Positions 17,462-25,370 of a stretch of DNA of 64,000 bases are shown here, in pieces. The stretch's first letter is position 1, and each line of letters starts with the position of its first letter. The position numbers and the translations under genes are program-made. The stretch spans positions 124,001-188,000 of the forward strand of contig JAEUKX010000078.1 of the NCBI GenBank assembly GCA_016794025.1. Direction: 5' to 3'. This stretch comes from Rhodospirillales bacterium. GTDB lineage: Bacteria > Pseudomonadota > Alphaproteobacteria > CACIAM-22H2. A model generated the notes under the pieces. That model ran no database searches. It was not told where the DNA came from and saw only the letters and a list, made by a program, of their open reading frames with translations.

Positions 17462-17904
17462 TTCGTCTCTTCCGCTTTCGGATCGTCGAGGGAGTCGCCC
17501 CATGCCGCACGCAATTCTTCTTGCCGCTTTTCGAGTAACTGGAACTGGTCGCCTTGGCTGCGTTTGTGGATCATCCGCCCGATAGCCGGGCCGACAAAGG
17601 ACACAAGGAAGCCCAAACCAGCTGCGCAAAGCGGAATGATCCAGGCCATCGGATCGGCGGCCGGGTTCCGGACCGGATCGAGGAGCCCGACGAGAATGAC
17701 CGGGCCGGCCGCGGCGAACGTCATCGCGCCGCCGCCCAGGGAGACGAAACGCCGTCCGGATCCCTCGAGCAGCGCAACGACGGCGCAAGGCGCAAATATC
17801 CCGAAAACATAAACAAGCATGGCCGGCTTAAGAACGACCACGGCCGCGATAAGAAGTGCCGCGGCAAGGATCGCGAAGACGAACAGGAGCGTTCGGAAGC
17901 TCAT
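17458..17904 (-). CDS. Small polytopic membrane protein of unknown function
   Basis: 148 residues, four probable membrane helices (about 5-27, 28-45, 58-75 and 85-112) and a charged cytoplasmic tail (HKRSQGDQFQLLEKRQEELR and beyond) that may form a short coiled coil. No known family is recognised. It overlaps both neighbours by 4 bp (ATGA at each end), so it is translationally coupled to the pseudokinase above and the lipoprotein below. It may link them across the inner membrane (inference). Confidence 0.75.
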   Translation of the reverse strand: MSFRTLLFVFAILAAALLIAAVVVLKPAMLVYVFGIFAPCAVVALLEGSGRRFVSLGGGAMTFAAAGPVILVGLLDPVRNPAADPMAWIIPLCAAGLGFLVSFVGPAIGRMIHKRSQGDQFQLLEKRQEELRAAWGDSLDDPKAEETK

Positions 17905-19925
17905 GGACCACCTCGGCCGAGCTGGGAAAAGAGCTGGAAAAGCACCGTCACGATCGCAAGCCCGGAGAGGATGACCAGCGAAATTTCCTGGCCTTTCTCG
18001 GCTCCCATGCGCGCCGTTGCTTCGACGATCGAATCGCGCATGTTCAGGATCCGCTGGTTCGCATCGAATTCTTGCTTGGCCTGCTGGAACTCGGCGTTGT
18101 CGGCACCGAACACGACCGGATCGGTCGCGATTTCCGCAAGGCTCTGGATATCATAAGTCGCGGCGGCAGCGTCGGCCTTGGCAGCGGTCTCGGCCCGGAC
18201 ATTCGGATTGCGCAGCCGGTCGATCAGGGCGATTGCCGCCGAGTGACAGATTTTCGTCAGGTTCGGGAGCTGCTTCCCCTTCGATTCAACAACTATCTTG
18301 ACGCCAACTTTCAGGATGGCGGCGGCCCTGCGCGGGTCTTTTCCGTCGAACGAGCGAAGCGCGCCTAGATCCGCAACGGTGATCCCGCCGCGTGCGCCGA
18401 GGAAGGCGACGATATGGGCATCCGGATCGAAGCTCCCCCGACCCAGCCCCGCCTCGAACACGTCAAGGAGATCGCCCAGCGTATCGACCCACGCGCCCTG
18501 AACCTCGGGCGACAGGCACGGCGCGTCGGGATTCAGCTTGTAGAGCGCGCTCTCGAGCTTCTCGACCCCGTTCGAGACGCGGTCTTCCAGATCCATCAAT
18601 GCCTTTGCGGGCTCGTCGATCAGCCCGACCGGTGTGGCCGCCTTCGCCCACAGATGGACGATGCGGCCGGCAAACAGCTCTTCCATCTGCTGCCGCTTTT
18701 CCGGCTCGAGCATCGCCGAATACATCACGGAACCCGCTCCGGAAGGGAAGAACGCGAGGTCGCGATAGCGGATCGGCCCGAATGGATCGAGCCGGACCGC
18801 TTCCTTCGCGAGGAGGAGCTCGCGCGACGCGAGCAACTGGCCCGAGTTCCCGGTCTCGTCGATATTGAGGGAGATGGCCCTCTGCACATCATTTGCCTTG
18901 AGCCAGTTCGCAATATCGCCGCGCTCAAGTGCGTCGCCCGCAGGACCGGGGTAACGCTGGATTGCGAAGGCGAGTTCGCGGGGTTCAAGGCACTGGACGG
19001 GGCCGATCTGAAGCGGACTGCCGCGGCGCGCACTTGGCCGCTTCTGCGGAACCTGCGGCCGGCGGCCATTGGCCCAGTCCGTGATCGCCGCAAGCGACCA
19101 GCGGAGCGTCACGTCGTCATCGATCAGGGCCATGACCGGATCGAAGAGCTCGCTCGGAATTTGCGATGTGTCGACGAGCGCGCTCACGGATCCATAGGAG
19201 AGCCTGCGTGCCATCAGCCCGTCGGGGTTCTGTCCTTCACCGGGGAACTTTCCCGTCGAAAGGCAGTAGAGCGTCATCCCGAGCGCGAACATGTCGTCGA
19301 TGGAACCGCCGGTTCCTTTGCCATCGGGGGAGGCGAGCGCGCGCTCTATCGGCTCGAATGTCGCCGGCTGGTCGTAGCCGACCGGTCCGAGCAGGCAGGG
19401 CCCGAGCGTGAAGAGCTGTCCCTTCGTATCCTGGTTGAAGATGTTGTCCGGTCGGATGGAGCCGTGCGTTTCACCGCGCTCCGAAAGTTCGGTGAGCGCC
19501 GCGCAGATGGGCTTCAGGAAGTTCTGAATGAGGATTCGTGGCGCCCAGCCGCCCCACATCCGTCGCGGCGGGCTCCCGCCCACGGGCTTCTCGAAAACAA
19601 ACGCGTAGCCGTCCCTGGCGCCCGGTCGCTTCAGGATACCGGCATCCAGGAGCGTCAGCAGGCCGGAACGAGACAGGCCACGCTGGCGCTGGGCGGCGCG
19701 GATGCGCACGGACCTGTCAGGCTCGCATACGTAGGCAAGGTGCTGCCCGTCCGGAAAGCGCCGGTCGACCGCCGCATAGGCCTTGGCGCCAGGCCGATCG
19801 AAAGTGGACAGCGGCGTGCCCAGATCGACAAGAACGTGCTCGCCGAGTGCGGCACCGTTGACGACGCCCGCGGGCGCGTCCGGGCCACGAACGAAGTTCA
19901 CTCGCGGAGGGAAGGGAGCTGGCAC
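17901..19925 (-). CDS. Membrane-anchored protein-kinase-like protein (pseudokinase)
   Basis: 674 residues, GTG start. Residues about 45-300 follow the Ser/Thr-kinase layout: the catalytic loop is HGSIRPDNIF (His154) instead of H-R-D-x-K-P-x-N, the metal-binding DFG is missing (TLGPC at the expected place), and the later DDMFALGMTLYCLSTGKFPG corresponds to the helix-F region. Both catalytic aspartates are thus absent, so phosphotransfer is unlikely. Residues 300-640 are mostly helical without a named domain. A C-terminal helix (about 645-668, LVILSGLAIVTVLFQLF) anchors it, with the bulk probably in the cytoplasm. It is first in an operon with the four-helix protein and the lipoprotein. Confidence 0.8.
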   Translation of the reverse strand: MPAPFPPRVNFVRGPDAPAGVVNGAALGEHVLVDLGTPLSTFDRPGAKAYAAVDRRFPDGQHLAYVCEPDRSVRIRAAQRQRGLSRSGLLTLLDAGILKRPGARDGYAFVFEKPVGGSPPRRMWGGWAPRILIQNFLKPICAALTELSERGETHGSIRPDNIFNQDTKGQLFTLGPCLLGPVGYDQPATFEPIERALASPDGKGTGGSIDDMFALGMTLYCLSTGKFPGEGQNPDGLMARRLSYGSVSALVDTSQIPSELFDPVMALIDDDVTLRWSLAAITDWANGRRPQVPQKRPSARRGSPLQIGPVQCLEPRELAFAIQRYPGPAGDALERGDIANWLKANDVQRAISLNIDETGNSGQLLASRELLLAKEAVRLDPFGPIRYRDLAFFPSGAGSVMYSAMLEPEKRQQMEELFAGRIVHLWAKAATPVGLIDEPAKALMDLEDRVSNGVEKLESALYKLNPDAPCLSPEVQGAWVDTLGDLLDVFEAGLGRGSFDPDAHIVAFLGARGGITVADLGALRSFDGKDPRRAAAILKVGVKIVVESKGKQLPNLTKICHSAAIALIDRLRNPNVRAETAAKADAAAATYDIQSLAEIATDPVVFGADNAEFQQAKQEFDANQRILNMRDSIVEATARMGAEKGQEISLVILSGLAIVTVLFQLFSQLGRGGP

Positions 19926-19971
19926 TGTCTTTTTGGCTCGGCGCTCGTTTCGGCGCCGCCAGCGTGCGATA

Positions 19972-20005
19972 AAGCCGGGGCGGGCGCAATGGCCAGCCCC
20001 GGCTT
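19972..20005 (-). terminator. Probable rho-independent terminator of icd
   Basis: Inverted repeat AAGCCGGGGC / GCCCCGGCTT (19972-19981 and 19996-20005) with a 14-base loop. It begins 11 bases after the icd stop and is followed on the minus strand by TTTAT. The T-run is short but the 10-bp GC stem is strong. It separates icd from the pseudokinase operon. Confidence 0.65.
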
Positions 20006-20016
20006 GGCCGCAAGGC

Positions 20017-21231
20017 TCAGTTCATCGCCTTGCGAACGTTCTCGTCGATCTTGTCGAGGAACTTCGTCGTCGTCAGGAACGGTTGGTCGGGGGAGATCAA
20101 GGTCGCGAGATCCTTGGTCATGAAACCCGCTTCAACAGTCTCCACGCACACACGCTCGAGGGTCTTGGCGAAAAGGCAGACCTCCGGGGTCTTGTCGAAC
20201 TGGCCCCTGTACCAGATGCCCCGTGTCCACGCGAAGATCGAGGCGATGGGATTGGTCGACGTTTCCCGGCCCTTCTGATGCTCGCGATAGTGGCGCGTGA
20301 CTGTGCCGTGCGCGGCTTCGGATTCGATGCATTGGCCGTCCGGCGTGGTCAGGACCGATGTCATCAAGCCAAGGGACCCGTAACCCTGCGCGACCGTGTC
20401 GGACTGGACGTCGCCATCGTAGTTCTTCGTCGCCCAGAGGAAATTGCCCGGCCACTTCAGCGCCGAGGCCACCATGTCGTCGATCAGGCGGTGTTCGTAA
20501 GTAAGGCCCTTCGCCTTGAACTGGTCCTTGAACTCCTTGTCGAACACTTCCTGGAACAGGTCCTTGAAGCGGCCGTCATAGGCCTTGAGGATCGTGTTCT
20601 TCGTCGAGAGATAGACCGGGTAGCCGCGGTTGAGGCCGTAGTTGAAACACGCGCGCGCGAAGCCGCGGATCGACTCGTCGACGTTGAACATCGCCATCGC
20701 GACACCCGGACCGGGGAAGTCGAAGACCTGGTGGCGAATGTTGGTCTCGCCGTCCTTTGACGTAAAGGTGATGGACAGCTTGCCTGCCGACGGAACGACG
20801 AAATCGGTCGCACGGTACTGGTCGCCGAAGGAGTGGCGACCGATCACGATCGGCGCCGTCCAGTTCGGGACCAGACGCGGGACGTTCTTGCAGATGATGG
20901 GCTCGCGGAAGATCGTGCCGTCGAGGATGTTGCGAATCGTGCCGTTGGGAGAGCGCCACATCTGCTTGAGGCCGAACTCCTTTACGCGGGCCTCGTCCGG
21001 CGTGATCGTCGCGCACTTGACACCGACCTTGTGCAGCTTGATCGCGTTGGCGGCGTCGACGGTCACCTGATCGTCCGTCTTGTCGCGGTACTCGATCCCG
21101 AGATCGAAATACTTGAGGTCGACATCCAGATACGGCGTGATCAGCCGCTCGCGGATCAGCTTCCAGATGATTCGGGTCATCTCGTCGCCGTCGAGTTCGA
21201 CGATCGGATTGGCGACCTTGATCTTTTTCAT
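20017..21231 (-). CDS. icd: NADP-dependent isocitrate dehydrogenase (homodimeric, eukaryote-like type)
   Basis: 404 residues; oxidative decarboxylation of isocitrate to 2-oxoglutarate in the TCA cycle. The start [20 protein letters not shown] and the substrate loop [10 protein letters not shown] are typical of the subfamily II enzyme found in alphaproteobacteria and mitochondria, as are YDGDVQSD (metal aspartates) and [17 protein letters not shown] (NADP site). The length equals the family norm. It stands alone with its own terminator. A GGGGAG ribosome site precedes the ATG. Confidence 0.97.
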   Translation of the reverse strand: MKKIKVANPIVELDGDEMTRIIWKLIRERLITPYLDVDLKYFDLGIEYRDKTDDQVTVDAANAIKLHKVGVKCATITPDEARVKEFGLKQMWRSPNGTIRNILDGTIFREPIICKNVPRLVPNWTAPIVIGRHSFGDQYRATDFVVPSAGKLSITFTSKDGETNIRHQVFDFPGPGVAMAMFNVDESIRGFARACFNYGLNRGYPVYLSTKNTILKAYDGRFKDLFQEVFDKEFKDQFKAKGLTYEHRLIDDMVASALKWPGNFLWATKNYDGDVQSDTVAQGYGSLGLMTSVLTTPDGQCIESEAAHGTVTRHYREHQKGRETSTNPIASIFAWTRGIWYRGQFDKTPEVCLFAKTLERVCVETVEAGFMTKDLATLISPDQPFLTTTKFLDKIDENVRKAMN

Positions 21232-21367
21232 AAGCGCGGACTCCCCTGAGGCGGCGAAAATTGCCGGTCGAGGGATACGATACGCACGGCGGGAAATCCA
21301 GCCCCCAGCGCAGCCTGCCGATCATTGCGGCTCCATGCCGCGCGGCAGCGCTCAAGGCTTTGTCCGG

Positions 21368-21952
21368 CTACATCTTTTCCGTCTGGGGGGGGATTCGCGA
21401 AGGTGGAGCACCTCGGAGCGTGGGCAGCACCTTCTCGATATCGTCGACGACGGTCAGGAAGTCGCGGAACGACGGGCGTGCATATCGCTTCTCGATGATC
21501 GCGTCGATCAGGCCGATAAGATCGTCCCAGTAGCCGCCGAGATTCACGATGACGAGAGGCCGGTCATGGAGGCCCAGCTGTCGCCATGTGAGGATCTCGA
21601 ACATCTCGTCGAGGGTTCCGGGACCTCCAGGAAGCACGACAAAGGCATCGGCGCGGTCGAACATCATCTGTTTCCGGACGTGCATTGACGCAACCACGTG
21701 CAGTTCGGAAACCCGCCCGTGACCCACTTCCGCCCGCATGAGGTGCTCTGGAATGATCCCGACGACCCGGCCGCCGGCTTCGATCGCGCCGTCGGCAAGC
21801 GCACCCATCAACCCGACCCGCCCGCCGCCGTACACGACCGAGACACCTGCTGCCGCCAAGCGCCCGCCGAGATTCCGCGCTGCCTCGCGGTGCTCCGGGG
21901 CGCCATCATTTGAAGAACCGCAATAAACGCAGACGGAATGCAGTTCGGCCAT
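21368..21952 (-). CDS. LOG-family protein (cytokinin riboside 5'-monophosphate phosphoribohydrolase-like)
   Basis: 194 residues with a Rossmann-like LOG/TIGR00730 fold: start VCVYCGSSNDG, GGGRVGLMGALADGA, and the signature PGGPGTLDEMFEILTW, which forms the active site releasing adenine-type bases from nucleoside monophosphates. The open frame continues upstream to 22144, but homology begins at the ATG at 21952. In non-plant-associated bacteria the true substrate is usually unclear (general nucleotide hydrolysis). It is divergent from the cytochrome c' gene. Confidence 0.92.
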   Translation of the reverse strand: MAELHSVCVYCGSSNDGAPEHREAARNLGGRLAAAGVSVVYGGGRVGLMGALADGAIEAGGRVVGIIPEHLMRAEVGHGRVSELHVVASMHVRKQMMFDRADAFVVLPGGPGTLDEMFEILTWRQLGLHDRPLVIVNLGGYWDDLIGLIDAIIEKRYARPSFRDFLTVVDDIEKVLPTLRGAPPSRIPPQTEKM

Positions 21953-22046
21953 CGATCGTTTCCTATGCTCAAATAGTGTGTTCAGATGGGGATTATTGTT
22001 GAGATTCTTGCGGCATTGTCGGCGCGAATGCTTAAATCCTTGCATG

Positions 22047-22086
22047 GCGCCCGACAAGAGCGACTGCGTTTTGCAGTCAGGGGCGC
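22047..22086. promoter_or_regulatory. Composite inverted repeat upstream of cytochrome c' gene
   Basis: Inner stem GACTGC-GTTTT-GCAGTC (22062-22078) nested in an outer stem GCGCCC / GGGCGC (22047-22052 and 22081-22086). It lies 34-73 bases before the cytochrome start. It could be a 5' leader structure or an operator; no FNR-type box is seen. Confidence 0.4.
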
Positions 22087-22119
22087 TATAGCAGGCAAGG
22101 CAAAGAGGGAAAACAATCC

Positions 22120-22587
22120 ATGAAAGCCATTGTCCGCCGGGCACTTTTCGTTGCCGGCATGGGACTAGTTGTCATCGGCGCGAGTGTCGGCGCGAATGCG
22201 CAGGCACCGGCCGAGATTGCACAGCGCCAGGAGTTGATGAAGGCCAATGGCGGGGCCATGCGGACGTTGACGCCGATGGTGCGGGGAGAGGCGCCCTGGA
22301 ACGCACAGGCCGCCGGCCAGGCAGCAGCGAAGCTTCAGGAAGATGCTGTTCGCGCCAAGGCGTTGTTCCCCGCCGGGACTGGGCCGGACAAAGGGCAGAC
22401 CGCTGCGCTGCCGGCAATCTGGGAGCGCAAGGCGGAGTTCGACGGTATGTTCGACAAGCAGGCTCAGGCTGCCGCAAACCTCGTCCGGCTCGCGTCTGCG
22501 AACGACGAAGCCGGCTTCAAAGCGGCGTTCCCCGCCGTCGGACAGACCTGCGGCGGCTGCCATACGCCTTTCCGCAAGCCGAATTGA
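22120..22587 (+). CDS. Cytochrome c' / c556-type class II c-type cytochrome
   Basis: 155 residues: a signal peptide (cleavage after ANA-QA, about residue 28), a helical body and the single heme site CGGCH near the C-terminus (Cys144, Cys147, His148), the hallmark of class II cytochromes c folding as four-helix bundles. It is periplasmic; relatives act in electron transfer or bind NO. A diheme cytochrome begins 11 bp after the stop, so the two are likely co-transcribed. Confidence 0.92.
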   Translation: MKAIVRRALFVAGMGLVVIGASVGANAQAPAEIAQRQELMKANGGAMRTLTPMVRGEAPWNAQAAGQAAAKLQEDAVRAKALFPAGTGPDKGQTAALPAIWERKAEFDGMFDKQAQAAANLVRLASANDEAGFKAAFPAVGQTCGGCHTPFRKPN

Positions 22588-22598
22588 ACAAGTTGCCC

Positions 22599-23498
22599 AT
22601 GAACGGCGCCCGCAAGGTACATCTGGTACGCCTTGCGGGCGTCATCATGTTTGTTGCCGGCGCGGCGTCGTCTGCCAGCGCGCAAAGCGGCGATGCGAAG
22701 CGCGGCGAGTATCTGTTTGCGGCCGGCGGCTGTGCCGGCTGCCACACGGACGAGAAGAACGGCGGGCAGCTTATTGCCGGCGGCCGGGAACTCAAGACAC
22801 CATTCGGCAGCTTTTTCGGCCCGAACATCACGGCTGATCCAAAATTCGGGATCGGCTCGTGGACCGATGCTGAATTCATCCGCGCCTTGCGCGAGGGGCG
22901 CCGGCCGGATGGAGCCCATTATTTTCCCGTATTTCCCTATACGTCATTCACGTGGATGACCGACCGGGACATGGTCGACCTGAAGGCGTTCATTTTCTCG
23001 CTTCCCAAATCCGAGCGGCCGAGCCGACCGCACGAGATCGCGTTTCCGTTTTCGTTGCGGTTCCTCCAGTTCGGATGGAAGGCGCTCTTCTTTCGGGAAG
23101 GTCCGTTCCAACCGGATCCAGCTAAGAGCACGCAAGTGAATCGCGGCACATATCTCGTCGAGGCCCTCGGCCATTGTGCGGAGTGCCATTCCCCGCGGAA
23201 TATTCTCGGCGGAATTCCAGGGTCCATGCGATTTGCTGGTGATCCCAAGGCGCCCGGTGGCGGGAAGGTCCCGAATATCACGCCGGATCGCGACACGGGG
23301 ATCGGCAAATGGTCTGATGGCGACATCGACGAACTTCTCGCCTCCGGGATGACGCCCGATGGCGATTCCGTCGGCGGCGAGATGGGCGAGGTCGTCCGGA
23401 ACTCGACTTCAAAGCTGACGCCGGAGGATCGCAAAGCGATGCTCGCGTACCTGCGGCAGCTCGTCCCGGTCTCACATAAGGTTCGCGGCGGCTCCTGA
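22599..23498 (+). CDS. Diheme c-type cytochrome (periplasmic)
   Basis: 299 residues; signal peptide (KVHLVRLAGVIMFVAGAASSASA). Two class I heme sites, CAGCH (45-49) and CAECH (193-197), with likely Met ligands in the following loops. The organisation resembles the small diheme subunits of membrane alcohol/aldehyde dehydrogenases and the thiosulfate or gluconate dehydrogenase cytochromes. No dehydrogenase is adjacent, so the electron donor is unknown. The ATG at 22599 is used rather than a TTG at 22584 because it gives a compact signal peptide. Confidence 0.88.
   Translation: MNGARKVHLVRLAGVIMFVAGAASSASAQSGDAKRGEYLFAAGGCAGCHTDEKNGGQLIAGGRELKTPFGSFFGPNITADPKFGIGSWTDAEFIRALREGRRPDGAHYFPVFPYTSFTWMTDRDMVDLKAFIFSLPKSERPSRPHEIAFPFSLRFLQFGWKALFFREGPFQPDPAKSTQVNRGTYLVEALGHCAECHSPRNILGGIPGSMRFAGDPKAPGGGKVPNITPDRDTGIGKWSDGDIDELLASGMTPDGDSVGGEMGEVVRNSTSKLTPEDRKAMLAYLRQLVPVSHKVRGGS
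22607..22641 (+). promoter_or_regulatory. Strong hairpin within the start of the diheme cytochrome gene
   Basis: CGCCCGCAAGG / CCTTGCGGGCG (arms 22607-22617 and 22631-22641, 13-base loop) is a perfect 11-bp stem. It covers codons 3-15 of the cytochrome and lies 20 bases after the upstream stop. There is no U-run, so it is not a standard terminator. It may attenuate or delay translation, or protect the upstream mRNA. Confidence 0.5.
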
Positions 23499-23576
23499 CC
23501 CTACCGATTGCGGATGTGCGGTGTCGGGCATAGTCTGCAAAGACCAACCCGCATTTTCCCCGAGTCGTCTGGTCTT

Positions 23577-24590
23577 ATGAACCGAAACACGCTGCTCGCT
23601 CTTGTCGGCGCGATCCTGCTGATCGTTGCAAGCGTTGTTGCGCTCCGGAACTGGCAGTCTGATGCGCCAAAACAGGCCGTCCAGGCTCCGGCGCAGGCGG
23701 GCGCGTCTTCCGGCGGACCGGTCTCAGCGCCTGTCCAGCCGCCGGCCTTGCCGAGCGCGGCGGCGCCCCAGCCAAGCACCATCCGGCCAAGCTTCGATGT
23801 CGTTCGGGTCAGCCCGTCAGGCGATGCCGTGATTGCCGGCCGCGCGGCACCGAATGCCGAAGTGCTCATTCTCGACGGTGATAAGGAAGTTGGAAAGGTC
23901 GTTGCGGACGGGCGCGGGGAATGGGTGTTCGTCACGGTCGAGCCGCTTTCGCCCGGCGCGCATGATCTCCGCCTTCGCTCGCGCGGCGCCGATGGCGACC
24001 TGACATCCGAGCGAAGCGTTGCCATCGTCGTTCCGCCCCGCGGTACGATTTCTCCCGGCGGTGGACCGCTCGCGGCACTTCTTCCGACGGAACCCGGACG
24101 CGCCCCAAGCGTCGTGCAGGTTCCCGGTCAACCCGTGCCGGGTCAGAAGGTCGGGATCGACGCAGTCGACTATGGCGAGAAGGGGGACGATCTGACGGTC
24201 GCCGGGCATGCCACGCCCGGCGCGTCGGTTCACGTCTACGTCGACAACAAGCTCGCGGCGACCGTCACGGTGCGGCCAGACGGACGCTGGGACACGAAGC
24301 TCGGAGATCTTCGGCCCGGTGGGTACATGCTGCGCGCGGACGAGGTCGGGCCGGATGGGCGTGTCGTGGCCCGTGCCGAGACACGTTTCCAGCGCGACAT
24401 CATCACGCCGCCGCCGCCGGGCCAGCAGGTGGTCGTTGTCCAGCCTGGCAATTCGCTCTGGCGGATTGCCCGTCGCGTCTACGGGGAGGGGCTGCGGTAC
24501 ACCGTGATCTACGACGCGAACAAGGGGCAAATCGGCGATCCCGACCTGATTTTTCCAGGTCAGGTCTTCACAATGCCGAAATCGAATTAA
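23577..24590 (+). CDS. LysM-domain protein with Ig-like repeats, membrane-anchored
   Basis: 337 residues: one N-terminal membrane helix (about 5-23), a long Ala/Pro-rich linker to residue 65, two beta-rich Ig/bacterial-adhesion-like segments (about 65-145 and 185-265, with the repeated pattern AxPxAxVxVxxD), and a C-terminal LysM domain (about 283-335, VQPGNSLWRIARRVYGEG) that should bind peptidoglycan. It matches the LysM proteins of alphaproteobacteria that tether envelope and wall. The frame opens at 23508, but the hydrophobic start fits the ATG at 23577. Confidence 0.87.
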   Translation: MNRNTLLALVGAILLIVASVVALRNWQSDAPKQAVQAPAQAGASSGGPVSAPVQPPALPSAAAPQPSTIRPSFDVVRVSPSGDAVIAGRAAPNAEVLILDGDKEVGKVVADGRGEWVFVTVEPLSPGAHDLRLRSRGADGDLTSERSVAIVVPPRGTISPGGGPLAALLPTEPGRAPSVVQVPGQPVPGQKVGIDAVDYGEKGDDLTVAGHATPGASVHVYVDNKLAATVTVRPDGRWDTKLGDLRPGGYMLRADEVGPDGRVVARAETRFQRDIITPPPPGQQVVVVQPGNSLWRIARRVYGEGLRYTVIYDANKGQIGDPDLIFPGQVFTMPKSN

Positions 24591-24653
24591 CCGGCTTCTG
24601 TGGCGCAAATCCGGCTAACCGGATAAACTCGCCAGACGTTCTCCGGAATAACT

Positions 24654-24670
24654 TTAGGAAAGTTTCCTAA
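24654..24670. promoter_or_regulatory. Perfect palindrome directly before psd
   Basis: TTAGGAAA-G-TTTCCTAA, two perfect 8-base arms, ends 4 bases before the psd ATG and includes the only purine-rich ribosome-site candidate (AGGAAAG). It could be a repressor site or an mRNA hairpin that hides the ribosome site. A second hairpin (ATCCGG-CTAA-CCGGAT, 24609-24624) lies just upstream. Confidence 0.55.
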
Positions 24671-24674
24671 TACA

Positions 24675-25370
24675 ATGACAGATATGTGGAAATCTGTCTC
24701 GGCGCCAATGCACCGGGCTGGCGTTCCGTTTGTGGTTGCGGGCGTCGTCGTGACGTTTCTTGCCGCCTTTGTCTGGGCACCGTTAGCGGCAGTATTCGCG
24801 CTGGTGACCGCCTGGATGATCTATTTCTTCCGAGACCCGGACAGGGTCATTCCGGTCCGCGAAGGGCTCGTCGTCAGTCCGGCCGACGGGATGGTTCAGC
24901 TTATTGTTCCTGCGGCGCCGCCACCGGAGCTGGAGATGGGGGACCGCCCCCTCACGCGCGTTTCGGTGTTTCTCAACGTGTTCAATGTCCACGTGAACCG
25001 GGTGCCGATCGGCGGGCGGATCGTACGGGCGCGGTACCGGCCCGGCCTGTTTCTCAACGCCGCTCTCGACAAGGCGTCCGACGACAACGAACGGATGTCG
25101 ATCTGCGTCCGGACGGACGCCGGACAGCAGGTCGCCTTCGTCCAGATCGCTGGCCTTGTCGCGCGGCGGATCCTCTGCGACGTCCGGGATGACGAAACAG
25201 TGATGACCGGCCAGCGCTACGGGTTGATCCGTTTCGGCAGCCGTTGCGACATCTACCTGCCTGAAGGAGTTTCGCCGCTCGTTTGCGTCGGCCAGACGAC
25301 GGTCGGAGGCGAGACCGTCATTGCGGATCTCGGCTCTGCAGAAAGCGCCCGGATCGGGGAGACGCGCTGA
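24675..25370 (+). CDS. psd: Phosphatidylserine decarboxylase proenzyme
   Basis: 231 residues, the short alphaproteobacterial/archaeal type. It self-cleaves between Gly188 and Ser189 in RFGSRCDIYLP to form the pyruvoyl cofactor, then converts phosphatidylserine to phosphatidylethanolamine at the inner membrane. The N-terminal hydrophobic segments (about 18-50) and FNVHVNRVP (substrate/catalytic His region) are typical. It is followed by pssA with a one-base stop/start overlap (TGATG), so the two last steps of phosphatidylethanolamine synthesis are co-translated. Confidence 0.96.
   Translation: MTDMWKSVSAPMHRAGVPFVVAGVVVTFLAAFVWAPLAAVFALVTAWMIYFFRDPDRVIPVREGLVVSPADGMVQLIVPAAPPPELEMGDRPLTRVSVFLNVFNVHVNRVPIGGRIVRARYRPGLFLNAALDKASDDNERMSICVRTDAGQQVAFVQIAGLVARRILCDVRDDETVMTGQRYGLIRFGSRCDIYLPEGVSPLVCVGQTTVGGETVIADLGSAESARIGETR

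Noticed and set aside
18414-20123. 569-codon plus-strand frame antisense to the pseudokinase
   Set aside because: No domain logic, Arg-rich composition; the minus-strand protein has kinase-fold landmarks and a membrane tail.
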